This document shows, piece by piece, positions 14,833-23,900 of a stretch of 64,000 nt of DNA. This DNA is from Sphingomonas sp. Root241. GTDB taxonomy: Bacteria > Pseudomonadota > Alphaproteobacteria > Sphingomonadales > Sphingomonadaceae. The notes under the pieces were generated by a model, which was not told where the DNA came from, ran no database searches, and saw only the letters and a program-made list of their open reading frames with translations. The stretch lies in NCBI RefSeq assembly GCF_001428865.1, contig NZ_LMIV01000004.1, forward strand, positions 66,061 to 130,060, read 5' to 3'. The first letter of the stretch is position 1; the number at the start of each line of letters is the position of its first letter. Both the position numbers and the translations under genes were made by a program.

Positions 14833-16197
14833 TCAGGCGGTGGCCAGGCGGCCGTCGATCGCGTCGAGCTCGCCGGTCTGGCGGGCCTTCCTGCCGTAGA
14901 CGATCTCGAAAACCGGGGTGGCCATCACGGTGGTGACGATCGCCATCAGCACCAGCATCGAGAACAAGGTCGGGCCGATGATGCCCTTTTGCAGGCCGAT
15001 ATTGATGATGATCAGCTCCATCAGCCCGCGCGAATTCATCAGCGCGCCGATGCCGAGCGCGGTGCGGTTGTCCTCGCCCGAGAGGCGCGCCGCGGCATAG
15101 CAGGCGCCGAACTTGGCGAGCACCGACACGGCGAGGATGCCGAGGGCGATCAGCAGCAGCGACATGGAATTGACCATGTCCATCCGGGTGTTGAGCCCCG
15201 AATACGTGAAGAACATCGGTAGCAGCAGGACGACCGCGAGCGGCTCGACCTTGCGCTTGAGTTCCTCGACGAACAGGCCGCGCGGCATGCAGGCGCCGAT
15301 CAGGAAGCCGCCGAAGATCGCGTGGATGCCGATCGCGTCCATCAGGAAGGCCGAGAGGCAGAAGAGCAGCATGGTGATCGCGAGGACCTGGCTGCTCATC
15401 TCGCCGCGCTTCTCGACTGCGCGGCCGAGCGGCGCGAGCAGTTTCCGCCCGTAGAGGATCATGAAGCCGGCGTAGAGCACGGCGCCGCCGATCGCGATCA
15501 CTGCGACGCCTGGCCCGGCGCCGAAGGTGGCGAGAACCACCGCGAGCACGCACCACGATGCCGCATCGTCGAACGCGCCGGCGGTGAGCGAGAGCGTGCC
15601 GAGCGACGAATTGGCGAGGCCGCGCTCGTTGATGATCCGCGCGAGCATCGGGAAGGCGGTCAGCGCGATGCAGGCGCCCATGAACAGGGTGGCGTTGAAC
15701 TGGCTGATCCCCGGGGTGAACAGCCCCGGCACGGTGAGCAGGAACGGCGTGATCAGCCCGGCGAGCAGGAACGGCGCGGCGATGCCGGCAGCCGAGACGC
15801 TCGCGGCGCTCTTCGCCTTGGACTGGAAATGGTCGAGGCGCAGCGTGAGGCCGACCATGAACATGTAGAGGCCGACGCCGAGCTGTGCGCCGACATAGAG
15901 GACGTTGCGCGTTTCCTTGGGGAAGATCGCGAGCTGGAGATCGGGGAGGAACAGCCCGAGCAGCGACGGCCCGAGGATCACGCCCGCGATCATCTCGCCG
16001 ACGACCTGGGGCTGGTGCAGGAATTTCTGGCCCAGCCAGCCGACCACGCGGCAGGCGAGGATGATCACTGCGAGCTGGAGGAAGAAATGGACGCTGAAGT
16101 CTGCCGGCGAATAGCTCTTCGCGGCGTTGACCGCCGGGCCGTGCGGACTGAGCACGTCGGTCAGCGTGAACCAGGCATTGTGCAGGATATCGAGCAT
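14833..16197 (-). CDS. CPA2-family cation:proton antiporter (Na+/H+ exchanger domain)
   Basis: 454 residues from the ATG at 16197, preceded by GAGGGGAGG; the frame extends further upstream without support. At least eleven hydrophobic helices are seen. Family features include GEMIAGVILGPSLLG, GLYMFMVGLTLRLD, LTAFPMLARII, TAGAFDDAASW (the DD motif of proton antiporters) and GALMNSRGLMELI. There is no TrkA-N regulatory domain, unlike the second antiporter at 26790. The ion carried is unknown. Monocistronic and convergent with the halogenase gene. Confidence 0.88.
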   Translation of the reverse strand: MLDILHNAWFTLTDVLSPHGPAVNAAKSYSPADFSVHFFLQLAVIILACRVVGWLGQKFLHQPQVVGEMIAGVILGPSLLGLFLPDLQLAIFPKETRNVLYVGAQLGVGLYMFMVGLTLRLDHFQSKAKSAASVSAAGIAAPFLLAGLITPFLLTVPGLFTPGISQFNATLFMGACIALTAFPMLARIINERGLANSSLGTLSLTAGAFDDAASWCVLAVVLATFGAGPGVAVIAIGGAVLYAGFMILYGRKLLAPLGRAVEKRGEMSSQVLAITMLLFCLSAFLMDAIGIHAIFGGFLIGACMPRGLFVEELKRKVEPLAVVLLLPMFFTYSGLNTRMDMVNSMSLLLIALGILAVSVLAKFGACYAAARLSGEDNRTALGIGALMNSRGLMELIIINIGLQKGIIGPTLFSMLVLMAIVTTVMATPVFEIVYGRKARQTGELDAIDGRLATA

Positions 16198-16346
16198 GTA
16201 ACCTCCCCTCGGACGGCAGCTTGTGTGCCTGTCGCGTCGCCCCAAGGAGCGCGGCGTGGGAGACCCGCGCAACTGCAATCCATGCGGGGCCGTGCATTTT
16301 TTCGGCCGGGCGGATGTTTCTGTTGCGCGTCGTGCACACAGTAGTA

Positions 16347-16391
16347 ACGTACCTACATGACAACGTGGACAATATAGGTACGTAGCTACGT
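16347..16391. promoter_or_regulatory. Operator region of the toxin-antitoxin pair
   Basis: ACGTACCTA at 16347-16355 is repeated in inverse as TAGGTACGT at 16375-16383. The second arm runs into an exact 12-base palindrome ACGTAGCTACGT at 16380-16391, which ends one base before the antitoxin ATG. Such overlapping dyads fit autoregulation by an antitoxin or antitoxin-toxin complex. No ribosome site is visible before the ATG, so the transcript may be leaderless. Confidence 0.6.
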
Positions 16392-16392
16392 C

Positions 16393-16614
16393 ATGAAGGT
16401 GCTCAGCAGCCGCGAATTCAACCAGGATGTGAGCGCCGCGAAGCGACTCGCGCGGCTCGAGCCGGTGTTCGTCACCGATCGCGGACGACCGACGCATGTG
16501 CTGATGAGCATCCAGACCTTCAGGCAGATGAGCGGCCAGCGCGAGAGCATCGTCGACCTGCTCGCGATGCCCGGCGCGGACGATGCCGCGCTCGGTCCCG
16601 CCGAGCGCTGGTAA
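16393..16614 (+). CDS. Antitoxin, Phd/YefM type
   Basis: 73 residues. MKVLSSREFNQDVSAAKRLA followed by PVFVTDRGRPTHVLMSIQTFRQM matches the Phd/YefM fold, in which the N-terminal half binds DNA. The C-terminal 20 residues (VDLLAMPGADDAAL) would wrap the toxin. It is encoded immediately before a PIN-domain toxin, with a TAATG junction sharing one base. Strong dyads directly upstream suggest self-repression. Confidence 0.88.
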   Translation: MKVLSSREFNQDVSAAKRLARLEPVFVTDRGRPTHVLMSIQTFRQMSGQRESIVDLLAMPGADDAALGPAERW

Positions 16615-17111
16615 TGTACCTGCTCGATACCGGAATCGTCTTCGAACTGCGCAACGCCCGGGCGGGGCAGGCCGAGGCGGGGCTCGCCACCTGGGCCGCC
16701 GGCGTGGCGCGCGAGCGGCTGTTCCTCTCGGCGATCAGCCTGGTCGAGCTCGAGGCGGCGGTGGCGCGGACCGCGCGGAGCGACAAGGCCGGAGCCGCCG
16801 CCCTGCGCGGCTGGATCGACAATCAGGTGCTGCCGGCGTTCGAAGGGCATATCCTGCCGCTCGACACCGCAGTGGCGCGTCGCCGCGGCCAAATTCCGCT
16901 CGCCGATACGCGCGATGCGTTGTTCGCCGCTACTGCGCTGGAGCACGGGCTGACCCTGGTCACGCGTAATGCCGCGGCGTTCAGGGGCGCGCGGCTCAAG
17001 CTCTTCGATCCCACAGGCTATCAGCCCGATAGCGTCGATGAGGACGGCGACTGGCGGGCGGCGGCGCGCAACGGGCCGCTCTGGCTACGTAGCCTATTTG
17101 TCCGAGGATAA
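16614..17111 (+). CDS. PIN-domain toxin, VapC type
   Basis: 165 residues. The PIN active-site acids are all present: D5 (YLLDTGIV), E45 (LVELEAAV), D98 and D101 (LADTRDALFAAT), with N119 after LVTRN. VapC enzymes cleave RNA, often tRNA anticodon loops or the 23S sarcin-ricin loop. The protein has about 35 residues more than usual after the PIN core, ending in a Trp-rich tail; its role is unclear. It follows the Phd-type antitoxin with overlapping start and stop codons. Confidence 0.9.
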   Translation: MYLLDTGIVFELRNARAGQAEAGLATWAAGVARERLFLSAISLVELEAAVARTARSDKAGAAALRGWIDNQVLPAFEGHILPLDTAVARRRGQIPLADTRDALFAATALEHGLTLVTRNAAAFRGARLKLFDPTGYQPDSVDEDGDWRAAARNGPLWLRSLFVRG

Positions 17112-17164
17112 TCGCAGTTTTTTAACCTGTGGTGCGTAGCCCTTGACCGGCAGAGGTGGGCAAC

Positions 17165-17503
17165 ATGTTCCAGGCGGTCGTCGAATTGATACCCGGAGCC
17201 GAGGGCGGTTCCCTTCCGTCGTGGGGCGAGCGCCGCGCGAACGATCGCACCTTGGCCGATATCCAGGCGAGCGTGCGTGCACGAGGGAGCAAGCTCCGGG
17301 TCCGCGCCGAAGTCGTCGACATCTCCACCGACGGATGCCGGATCAAGGCCACCGATTATTCCACGGGCGACGATGTGCTCATCGCGCTGGCGCATCTCGC
17401 GCCGATCGCGGGGCGAGTCTGCTGGGTGCGCGACGGCGCGGCGGGCGTGAAGTTCGGGACGCGGCTCCACCCCTCGGTCGTGAGCCATCTCGCCACGCTC
17501 TGA
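17165..17503 (+). CDS. PilZ-domain protein
   Basis: 112 residues from the ATG at 17165, with GAGG eight bases upstream (a GTG three codons earlier is possible). Single PilZ domain with the c-di-GMP-binding signature: RxxxR as R24-A-N-D-R28 and DxSxxG as D52-I-S-T-D-G57. The rest (GRVCWVRDGAAGVKFG) completes the small barrel. Likely a stand-alone c-di-GMP receptor; the partner is unknown. Convergent with the glycosyltransferase gene. Confidence 0.88.
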   Translation: MFQAVVELIPGAEGGSLPSWGERRANDRTLADIQASVRARGSKLRVRAEVVDISTDGCRIKATDYSTGDDVLIALAHLAPIAGRVCWVRDGAAGVKFGTRLHPSVVSHLATL

Positions 17504-17506
17504 GGC

Positions 17507-18661
17507 TCAGCCCTTCGCGCGGCGGTCCATCACTTCGAGATAGGTGTCGATCACCTTCTGGTTGATCGCATCCCATTGATAGGTCTGCGCTTTCGTGTGA
17601 CCGGCGGACCCCTGTGCCTTGTGGAGCGCGGGATCGGCGACGAGGCGGGCGATCGCGTCGGCATAGGCATCGCAATCGCGCGGCGGGACGAGATAGCCGT
17701 CGACTCCGTCGTCGATCAGATCGACCGCGCCGGTCGCACGCGCGGCGACGACGGGGACGCCGCAGGCCATTGCTTCCAGCGTGACGTTGCCGAAGGTCTC
17801 TGTGACCGAAGGATTGAACAGGACGTCCATCGAGGCGACGGCGCGGCCGAGATCGTCGCCGCGCTGGAAGCCGGCGAACGCCGCTTCGGGGACGCGTTCG
17901 GCGAACCAGTCGCGCGCGGGGCCGTCGCCGATGACGAGGACGCGGTGGGGCACGTCGCGCTCGCGCAGGACGCGGCAGACGTCGGCGAAGATATCGAGAC
18001 CCTTCTCCAGCACCAGCCGGCCGAGAAAGCCGATCGCGAACTCGTCATCGCCGACGCCGAGGCCGCGGCGCCATTCCATGTCGCGGCGCGTGGGCGTGAA
18101 GCGGGCGTGATCGACGCCGCGCGACCATATGCGGACCGGCGTGGTGACGCCCCAGGAGCGGATCAGCTCGGCCATGGATTCGCCCGGCGTCACGACCTGA
18201 TCGACGCGATTGTAGAAGCGGGTCAGCCCCTTGATCATCAACGGGGCAAGGAAGCCGATGCCGTAATAGGCCGGATAGGTCTCGAAGCGGGTATGGAGCG
18301 AGGCGACGGTGGCGATGCCGCGGTCGCGCGCCCAGCTCACCGCGCGATGGCCGAGGATCTCGGGCGCCGAGACATGGACGAGGTTGGGCTTGAAGGCGGC
18401 GAGGTCCTCGCGCGTCGTACGCGGCAGATGCCAGGCGAACTTGTATTCGGCGCGGCCGCCCGGGACGGGAAGCGCGGGAACGCTCACCAGATCGCCCGTT
18501 GGGGGGAATGCCGGGGTGTCCGTGGTCGGCGAATAGACCCGCAGCGTCACGCCCTGGCGCAGCAGATAATCGGCGAGTTTGTTGAGCGCCTGGTTCGCAC
18601 CGTCGCGGACGTAATTGTAATTGCCGCTGAACAGGGCGACGCGGAGGTCGGACGCTTGCAT
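17507..18661 (-). CDS. Glycosyltransferase family 4 protein
   Basis: 384 residues from the ATG at 18661 (MQASDLRVALFSGNYNY). The N-terminal Rossmann half has FSGNYNYVRDGANQALNKL, the C-terminal half IGFLGRLVLEKGLDIF, VLVIGDGPARDWF and the nucleotide-sugar site VTETFGNVTLEAMACGVPVV with the E-x7-E pattern. GT-B retaining enzyme, probably adding a hexose to a lipid or polysaccharide; donor and acceptor cannot be read. The frame continues upstream through the REPIN-like element but without family support. Convergent with the PilZ gene. Confidence 0.88.
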   Translation of the reverse strand: MQASDLRVALFSGNYNYVRDGANQALNKLADYLLRQGVTLRVYSPTTDTPAFPPTGDLVSVPALPVPGGRAEYKFAWHLPRTTREDLAAFKPNLVHVSAPEILGHRAVSWARDRGIATVASLHTRFETYPAYYGIGFLAPLMIKGLTRFYNRVDQVVTPGESMAELIRSWGVTTPVRIWSRGVDHARFTPTRRDMEWRRGLGVGDDEFAIGFLGRLVLEKGLDIFADVCRVLRERDVPHRVLVIGDGPARDWFAERVPEAAFAGFQRGDDLGRAVASMDVLFNPSVTETFGNVTLEAMACGVPVVAARATGAVDLIDDGVDGYLVPPRDCDAYADAIARLVADPALHKAQGSAGHTKAQTYQWDAINQKVIDTYLEVMDRRAKG

Positions 18662-19003
18662 CGCGCGGGCGATAGCGGGGGCAGGGGTGAGGGGCAAGTT
18701 TGGCTCGCTCCGGGCGGATTCCTCACTGGCCGGACTCAAGGTTTGGGGCCCCATACTCAAACGCGTCATCCCCGCGAAAGCGGGGACCCATCTCCCGCAA
18801 TATCCACCAGCGCGCCGGTGCATTTTGCCGCTCGGTCAGGAGATGGGTCCCCGCTTTCGCGGGGATGACGAAGAGAGGGGCCGGCTTGTTAGCCACAGCT
18901 TGGGGCGGGCCGGCAACCTGCCCGCCGATCCGCGGCGCCAAGCAAGTCCATCGTCCAGCGAAATGCAGTTGTTCCCTTCCTGTTCCTGCGCTAGCGTGGC
19001 GGC
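18662..19003. other. Intergenic region between divergent glycosyltransferase and radA
   Basis: About 340 bases without a supported gene. It must hold both divergent promoters. The main visible structure is a REPIN-like element at 18764-18870; open frames crossing it are created by the repeat and by antisense reading. Confidence 0.6.
18764..18870. repeat. REPIN-like twin palindrome, copy 2
   Basis: Left unit starts CGTCATCCCCGCGAAAGCGG and runs into GGGACCCATCTCC; the right unit is its inverse, ending CGCGGGGATGACG. Nearly identical to the copy at 52285-52375. The spacer of about 43 bases is unrelated between the two. Confidence 0.85.
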
Positions 19004-20371
19004 ATGGCGAAGCCGAAGAAGCGATATGTGTGCCAGGCCTGCGGGTCGGTATCCTCGCAATGGGCGGGGCAATGCGCCGATTGCGGCGACTGGAACACGC
19101 TGGTGGAGGATGCCGGCGGCGTCGTCACGCCGTTCCAGGCGAAGCACAATCTCCAGTCGGGCGGGCGGGCGATCCAGCTCGTCGGGCTCGATACCGACAT
19201 TGCGCTGCCCGAGCGGACGGGGACCGGCATTGCCGAGCTCGATCGCGCGCTGGGCGGTGGCTTCGTCGAGGGGAGCGCGACGCTGATCGGCGGCGATCCG
19301 GGGATCGGCAAATCGACCCTGCTGCTCCAGGCGGCGGCCAAGATCGCCAGCCGCGGGCTGAGTGTCGCTTATGTCTCGGGCGAGGAAGCGGCGGACCAGG
19401 TGCGGCTGCGCGCGCGGCGGCTGGGGCTGGGCAATGCGCCGGTGCAGCTCGCCGCGGCGACATCGGTGCGCGATATCCTGACCACTTTGGGGCAGGGCCC
19501 GGCACCGGCTTTGGTGGTGATCGATTCGATCCAGACGATGCACTCAGACCTGATCGAAGGCGCGCCGGGGACGGTGAGCCAAGTGCGGGCGAGTGCGGGC
19601 GAGCTGATCCGCTTCGCCAAGGAGCGCGGGACGGCTTTGGTGCTGGTCGGCCACGTCACCAAGGACGGCAGCATCGCGGGCCCGCGCGTGCTCGAGCACA
19701 TGGTCGATACCGTGCTCGCCTTCGAGGGCGAGCGCAGCCACCAATATCGCATCCTGCGCGCGGTAAAGAACCGCTTCGGCGGCACGGACGAGATCGGCGT
19801 GTTCGCGATGCGGAGCGAAGGGCTGGCCGAGGTCGGCAATCCCTCGTCATTGTTCCTGACGCACCGCGACGAGAGCGTGACGGGAACGATCGTCTTCCCC
19901 GCGCTGGAGGGCACGCGGCCGGTGCTGGTCGAGGTGCAGGCGCTGACCGTGCGACTGGCGAGCGGCGCCACGCCGCGGCGCGCGGTGGTCGGCTGGGACA
20001 GCGGCCGGCTGGCGATGATCCTCGCGGTGCTCGAGGCGCGCTGCGGGCTGAGCTTCTCGTCGTGCGAGGTCTATCTCAACATTTCGGGCGGCTATCGGGT
20101 GCAGGATCCCGCGGCGGACCTCGCGGTGGCGGCGGCCCTGGTGTCGGCGCTGGCCGAGCGGCCGGTGCCGGCCGACGCGATCGCGTTCGGCGAAGTCGCG
20201 CTATCGGGCGAAGTGCGGCCGGTGGCGCACGGTGCACTCCGCTGTCGCGAGGCGGCCAAGCTCGGCTTCGGCCGCGCGATGGCCCCGGCGGCGCAGGCCG
20301 ATACCGGCGGGCTGGAAATGGCGGGATTCAAGTCGCTGGGCGCGTTCGTGGATCATTTGCTGGGGCGGTGA
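19004..20371 (+). CDS. radA: DNA repair protein RadA (Sms)
   Basis: 455 residues. RadA is a RecA-like ATPase that processes recombination intermediates. The N-terminal zinc finger has C10, C13, C24 and C27 (YVCQACG, GQCADCGDW). Walker A is GGDPGIGKST, then the RadA-specific VKNRFGGTDEIGVF motif, and a C-terminal Lon-protease-like domain (DLAVAAALVSALAERPVP, FGEVALSGEVRPV). Full length for the family. Transcribed alone; a hairpin follows at 20382-20400. Confidence 0.97.
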   Translation: MAKPKKRYVCQACGSVSSQWAGQCADCGDWNTLVEDAGGVVTPFQAKHNLQSGGRAIQLVGLDTDIALPERTGTGIAELDRALGGGFVEGSATLIGGDPGIGKSTLLLQAAAKIASRGLSVAYVSGEEAADQVRLRARRLGLGNAPVQLAAATSVRDILTTLGQGPAPALVVIDSIQTMHSDLIEGAPGTVSQVRASAGELIRFAKERGTALVLVGHVTKDGSIAGPRVLEHMVDTVLAFEGERSHQYRILRAVKNRFGGTDEIGVFAMRSEGLAEVGNPSSLFLTHRDESVTGTIVFPALEGTRPVLVEVQALTVRLASGATPRRAVVGWDSGRLAMILAVLEARCGLSFSSCEVYLNISGGYRVQDPAADLAVAAALVSALAERPVPADAIAFGEVALSGEVRPVAHGALRCREAAKLGFGRAMAPAAQADTGGLEMAGFKSLGAFVDHLLGR

Positions 20372-20381
20372 GGAACTTGAT

Positions 20382-20400
20382 CCTCCCCGGTACGGGGAGG
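20382..20400. terminator. Hairpin between convergent radA and NIPSNAP-like gene
   Basis: CCTCCCCG pairs with CGGGGAGG over a 3-base loop. No T-run follows, so it is either a weak or factor-assisted terminator. Confidence 0.5.
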
Positions 20401-20412
20401 GTCAGAAGACCC

Positions 20413-20841
20413 TCAGCGCGGCAGCGTGATCGGCGGCGAATAGTCGGCCATCGTCATGAACACGCTGTCGACCTTCGTCACCAGCTTGCCGGCCGCCTCG
20501 GATTGGGCGACCACGGCGCGCCATTCGGGATCCGCGCCGAACGCCTTCCAGTCCGCCTCGCGTGCCTCGCGGCTGGGATAAGCGAGCACATAGATCACGC
20601 GCCCCTCGGGGGCGTCCTTGGTCGGCTGCTCGTTCCAATAAGCGACGTTGCGCATGCCGTGCTTCTCGAAAAGCTTGAGCGTATGCTCGCGGAATCGCGC
20701 ATTGAGCGCGGCGAGCTTGCCGGGCGCGGGATAATAGATGCGCAATTCATAGACGGCGGTCTGCGGATCGAGCGCCGCATGCTGGGCGAACGCCGGGGCC
20801 GCGATCGTGGCCAAAGCGAGGCAGGCGAGGGCAAGACGCAT
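20413..20841 (-). CDS. Secreted NIPSNAP-family protein
   Basis: 142 residues with a clear signal peptide (MRLALACLALATIAAPAFAQ). The mature part is one NIPSNAP/ferredoxin-like domain: VYELRIYYPAPGKLAALNARF, then HGMRNVAYWNE, VIYVLAYPSREAREADWKAF and KVDSVFMTMADYSP. Probably periplasmic; the molecular role of this family is unresolved. It lies alone between the convergent radA gene and the autotransporter gene. Confidence 0.85.
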   Translation of the reverse strand: MRLALACLALATIAAPAFAQHAALDPQTAVYELRIYYPAPGKLAALNARFREHTLKLFEKHGMRNVAYWNEQPTKDAPEGRVIYVLAYPSREAREADWKAFGADPEWRAVVAQSEAAGKLVTKVDSVFMTMADYSPPITLPR

Positions 20842-20913
20842 ATGCGAACTCCGGAGCGGTGAAGGCGAACGATCGCACGCAACGCGCCCTCTCCGCTACC
20901 ACTTAAAGCCGCC

Positions 20914-23900
20914 TCAGAACCGGAACGTCAGCGCCGCGCTCGCTGAATGGTCGAGGTTTCGGCGCGAGACGGCGGCGCGATAATCGAGATTCACTTCCAG
21001 TCGCTCGCCGATAGCCGCTGCGATGCCGAGCCCGCCGACGAAGCCGTCCTCCGCGATCGGCAGGCCGATGCTCTCGAAGCGGGCGCCGTCGAGCAGCATC
21101 GTGACGCCCGGCACCCTGTCCCCGAACACATGCTGCCATCCCGCGGTGCCGTGCAGCGAGAGCTTGCCGCCGCCGATCGGCAGCGCCGTCTCGCCCCGCA
21201 GGCCCAGCGTGGCGTAATTGGTGGCCATGGTACCGTGGGCGAGCGCGAGCGCCGCGGTGCCGCCGCGTTCCTGTCCCTGTTCGACATCGAGCGCGACGTG
21301 CGCGATGTTCGCGAAGGGCTCGAGCGCGGCGCCGCCCAGTTCGAGGCGCCAGGCGAGCTCGGCAAAGGCCTGGGCGGTAGTGGCGCCGTAATCGGCGCGG
21401 ACCTGTCCCGCGAGCCCACCGCCGCTGATCGCGCGCCGGGTCGCGACGTCCTGCCAGCTGAACGCCACGCCGGTGCGCGCGGCGAAGGCGCCGAATCGCG
21501 CTCCGGCATAGAGGCCGGTATGATAGCTATCGACATCGGCGTCGCCGCTCCCGCGCAGATCGGCGTGGTGATAGCCGCCGAACACGCCCAGCCGAACGTC
21601 GCCGTCGGGCGTTTGCGCCTCGATCCCGGCGAGCCCGCCCGCCGTCGAGCGCTCGAGCCGCGCGGCATTGCCGTCGCTGCCATAATGACCCCAGCCGCCG
21701 ATCGCCTGACCCCAGGCCGATATTCCGGGTTGCCCGAGCGGCGCGCGCATCCGGGCGAGCGCGGTATCGCGGGTCAGGCGGCTGTCCTCGACCAGGGCGG
21801 TGCGCAGCGAGGCGTGGAAATCGCCCGATACGCTGTCGAAGGCGAGCCGGGCGCCGGCGGCGTCGGCGTCGATCACCGCGTCGTAGAGCGGGCCAGCCAC
21901 CATCGACTGGAGCGCGGTGCCCACTGCGCGCTGGTTCTCGCTCAGCGCCACGTCCTGGAACTGGACGTCGTTGCGGTCGAGGGTGAGGCGCACCACCGTC
22001 GGCATATAGTCGAGCCGCGGGGTGAGGAAGGCGAAGCTGGATGAGACGCCGTCGAACTTTCCTTCGATGCCGCCTCCCGCGATCAGGATCGTATAGGTCG
22101 AGGACGGACGATAGGCGCCGCCGGCGCCGATGTGGAATACCGAGCCGGCGAGATGCGCGACACCCTCGACATAGACCATGTCGCTGAGCACGCCCTGGGG
22201 ATCGACGTCGACTGCGAAGCGGCTGCCGGGCTCGAAGACGAGATCGCCGAGGATCCGCATCGACGCGACGGGGCCCGAATCCGGCAGTGCGGGGCTGGGG
22301 CTCGGAGAAAGCGTACCGCCCCGCGCGACGAAGACCGAGCCGACCCAGCCGTCGCCCGACAGCATCGCGTTGTTCTCGACGATGACATGGCCCGCCAGCG
22401 TCCCGTCGACCAGCAGCTCGCCGCCGGCGATCCGCGTGGTGCCTTCGAAAGTACTCGAATGCCCGGTTAGCGCGAGCCGTCCGGCGCCGGTCTTGGTCAG
22501 GCGCCCGTCGCCGCGGAACAAGGTGGCCATCGAAACATCGGCCGGCGTATCCAGCTGGAGTTCGCCTCCGCCGAGCAAGGTGGTCACCCTGCTCTTGTAG
22601 CGATCCGCCTGCGCCACCAGGCGGCCTTCCTCGACGGTCCAGTCGAGCCGGCTCTCCTTGGCGAGCGTGAGCACGCCGCTGCCGCGCTTGATCATGTCGC
22701 CGGACTGCCCGTTCAGGCCGACGATCATGTTGCCGAAAGTGCCGTTGGCACGCTGGTCGAACACCACCGTGCCCGCGTTGAGCAGCGTGTTGCGGATCGA
22801 ACCGGTGTTGCCGACCAGCGTGCCGCCTTCCACTTCTGTCGGCCCGGTATAGCTGTTGACGCCCGAGAGGATCAGCGTGCCGGCATCGTTCTTGACGAGG
22901 CGGGTGTAGCCCGAGATCGGCGCGGAGATCTCGGCGACCATCGTCGAAGCCCATTCGCTGCCGTCGCCGACGCGGAACACGGTGCGCTCGTTGCCTGCGA
23001 GGCGGAGGCCGCTGCCCGAGAGCGTATAGCCGGTGACGGCGAACTGCATCCCGCCGGTCTGGATCGCGCCTGCATTGCCGGCGTCGATCACCACTTGCCC
23101 GCCGCGCCTGTCGAACACCGAGAAGCCGGTGGCGACGCTGGTCTGGTTAGTCTTGCCGGTGCGATCGGTCCAGCCGGCGATGTCGCGGCGCCAGATGCCC
23201 GGGCCGCCATCGATCGCGCCGTTGGCGAAGCGCGTCGGATCGCTGCCATCCCAGAATTGCATCGGCATGCCGCCGACTTCGGAGATCAGGTCGACCGCCC
23301 AGGGAATCGTCGTGCTAATCGAGACAAGCGAGCGTTCCTGCCCCGTGGGCAAGGTGCCGATGGTGAGCCCGTTGTTGGTGAGGTTGCCGCCGAAGTTGAT
23401 CAGTCGATAGACCCCCGCGCCGATCGGGCCGGTGCCGGCGATGTTGATCGTGCCGTCGAGCGTCAGATCGCCCTCGACATAGAACAGCTGCGGGGTGGCC
23501 AGATTGCCGAGCCGCGCGTCGATGATCGCGCCGGGATCGAGAACGAGCGAGGACATGCGGAGAAACTCGCCGGGAGTGCCGATCAGCCGCCCGCCGTCGC
23601 CGACCGCGACATCTCCGACCGTGCCGTTGCCGCCCAGCCGTCCGCCATCGCCGACATGGAGCGTGCCGCCGAGGCTGCCTTCGACGCGCAGCGCGGCGCC
23701 CTGCACTTCGCTGTGGCCGGTGAAGCTGCTCGAATCGGCGGTGAGCGCCAGCAGGCCCTTGCCGGCGACGTCGAAGCGGCCGGCACCCGACAGCGCGTAG
23801 CGATAGGTGGACGTGACTCCGGCGACATCGCCCGAGCTGAGCGTCAGCCGCGCGCTGTCGGAAATATCGATATTGCCGCCGAACCCTTCGCCCTCGGCGA

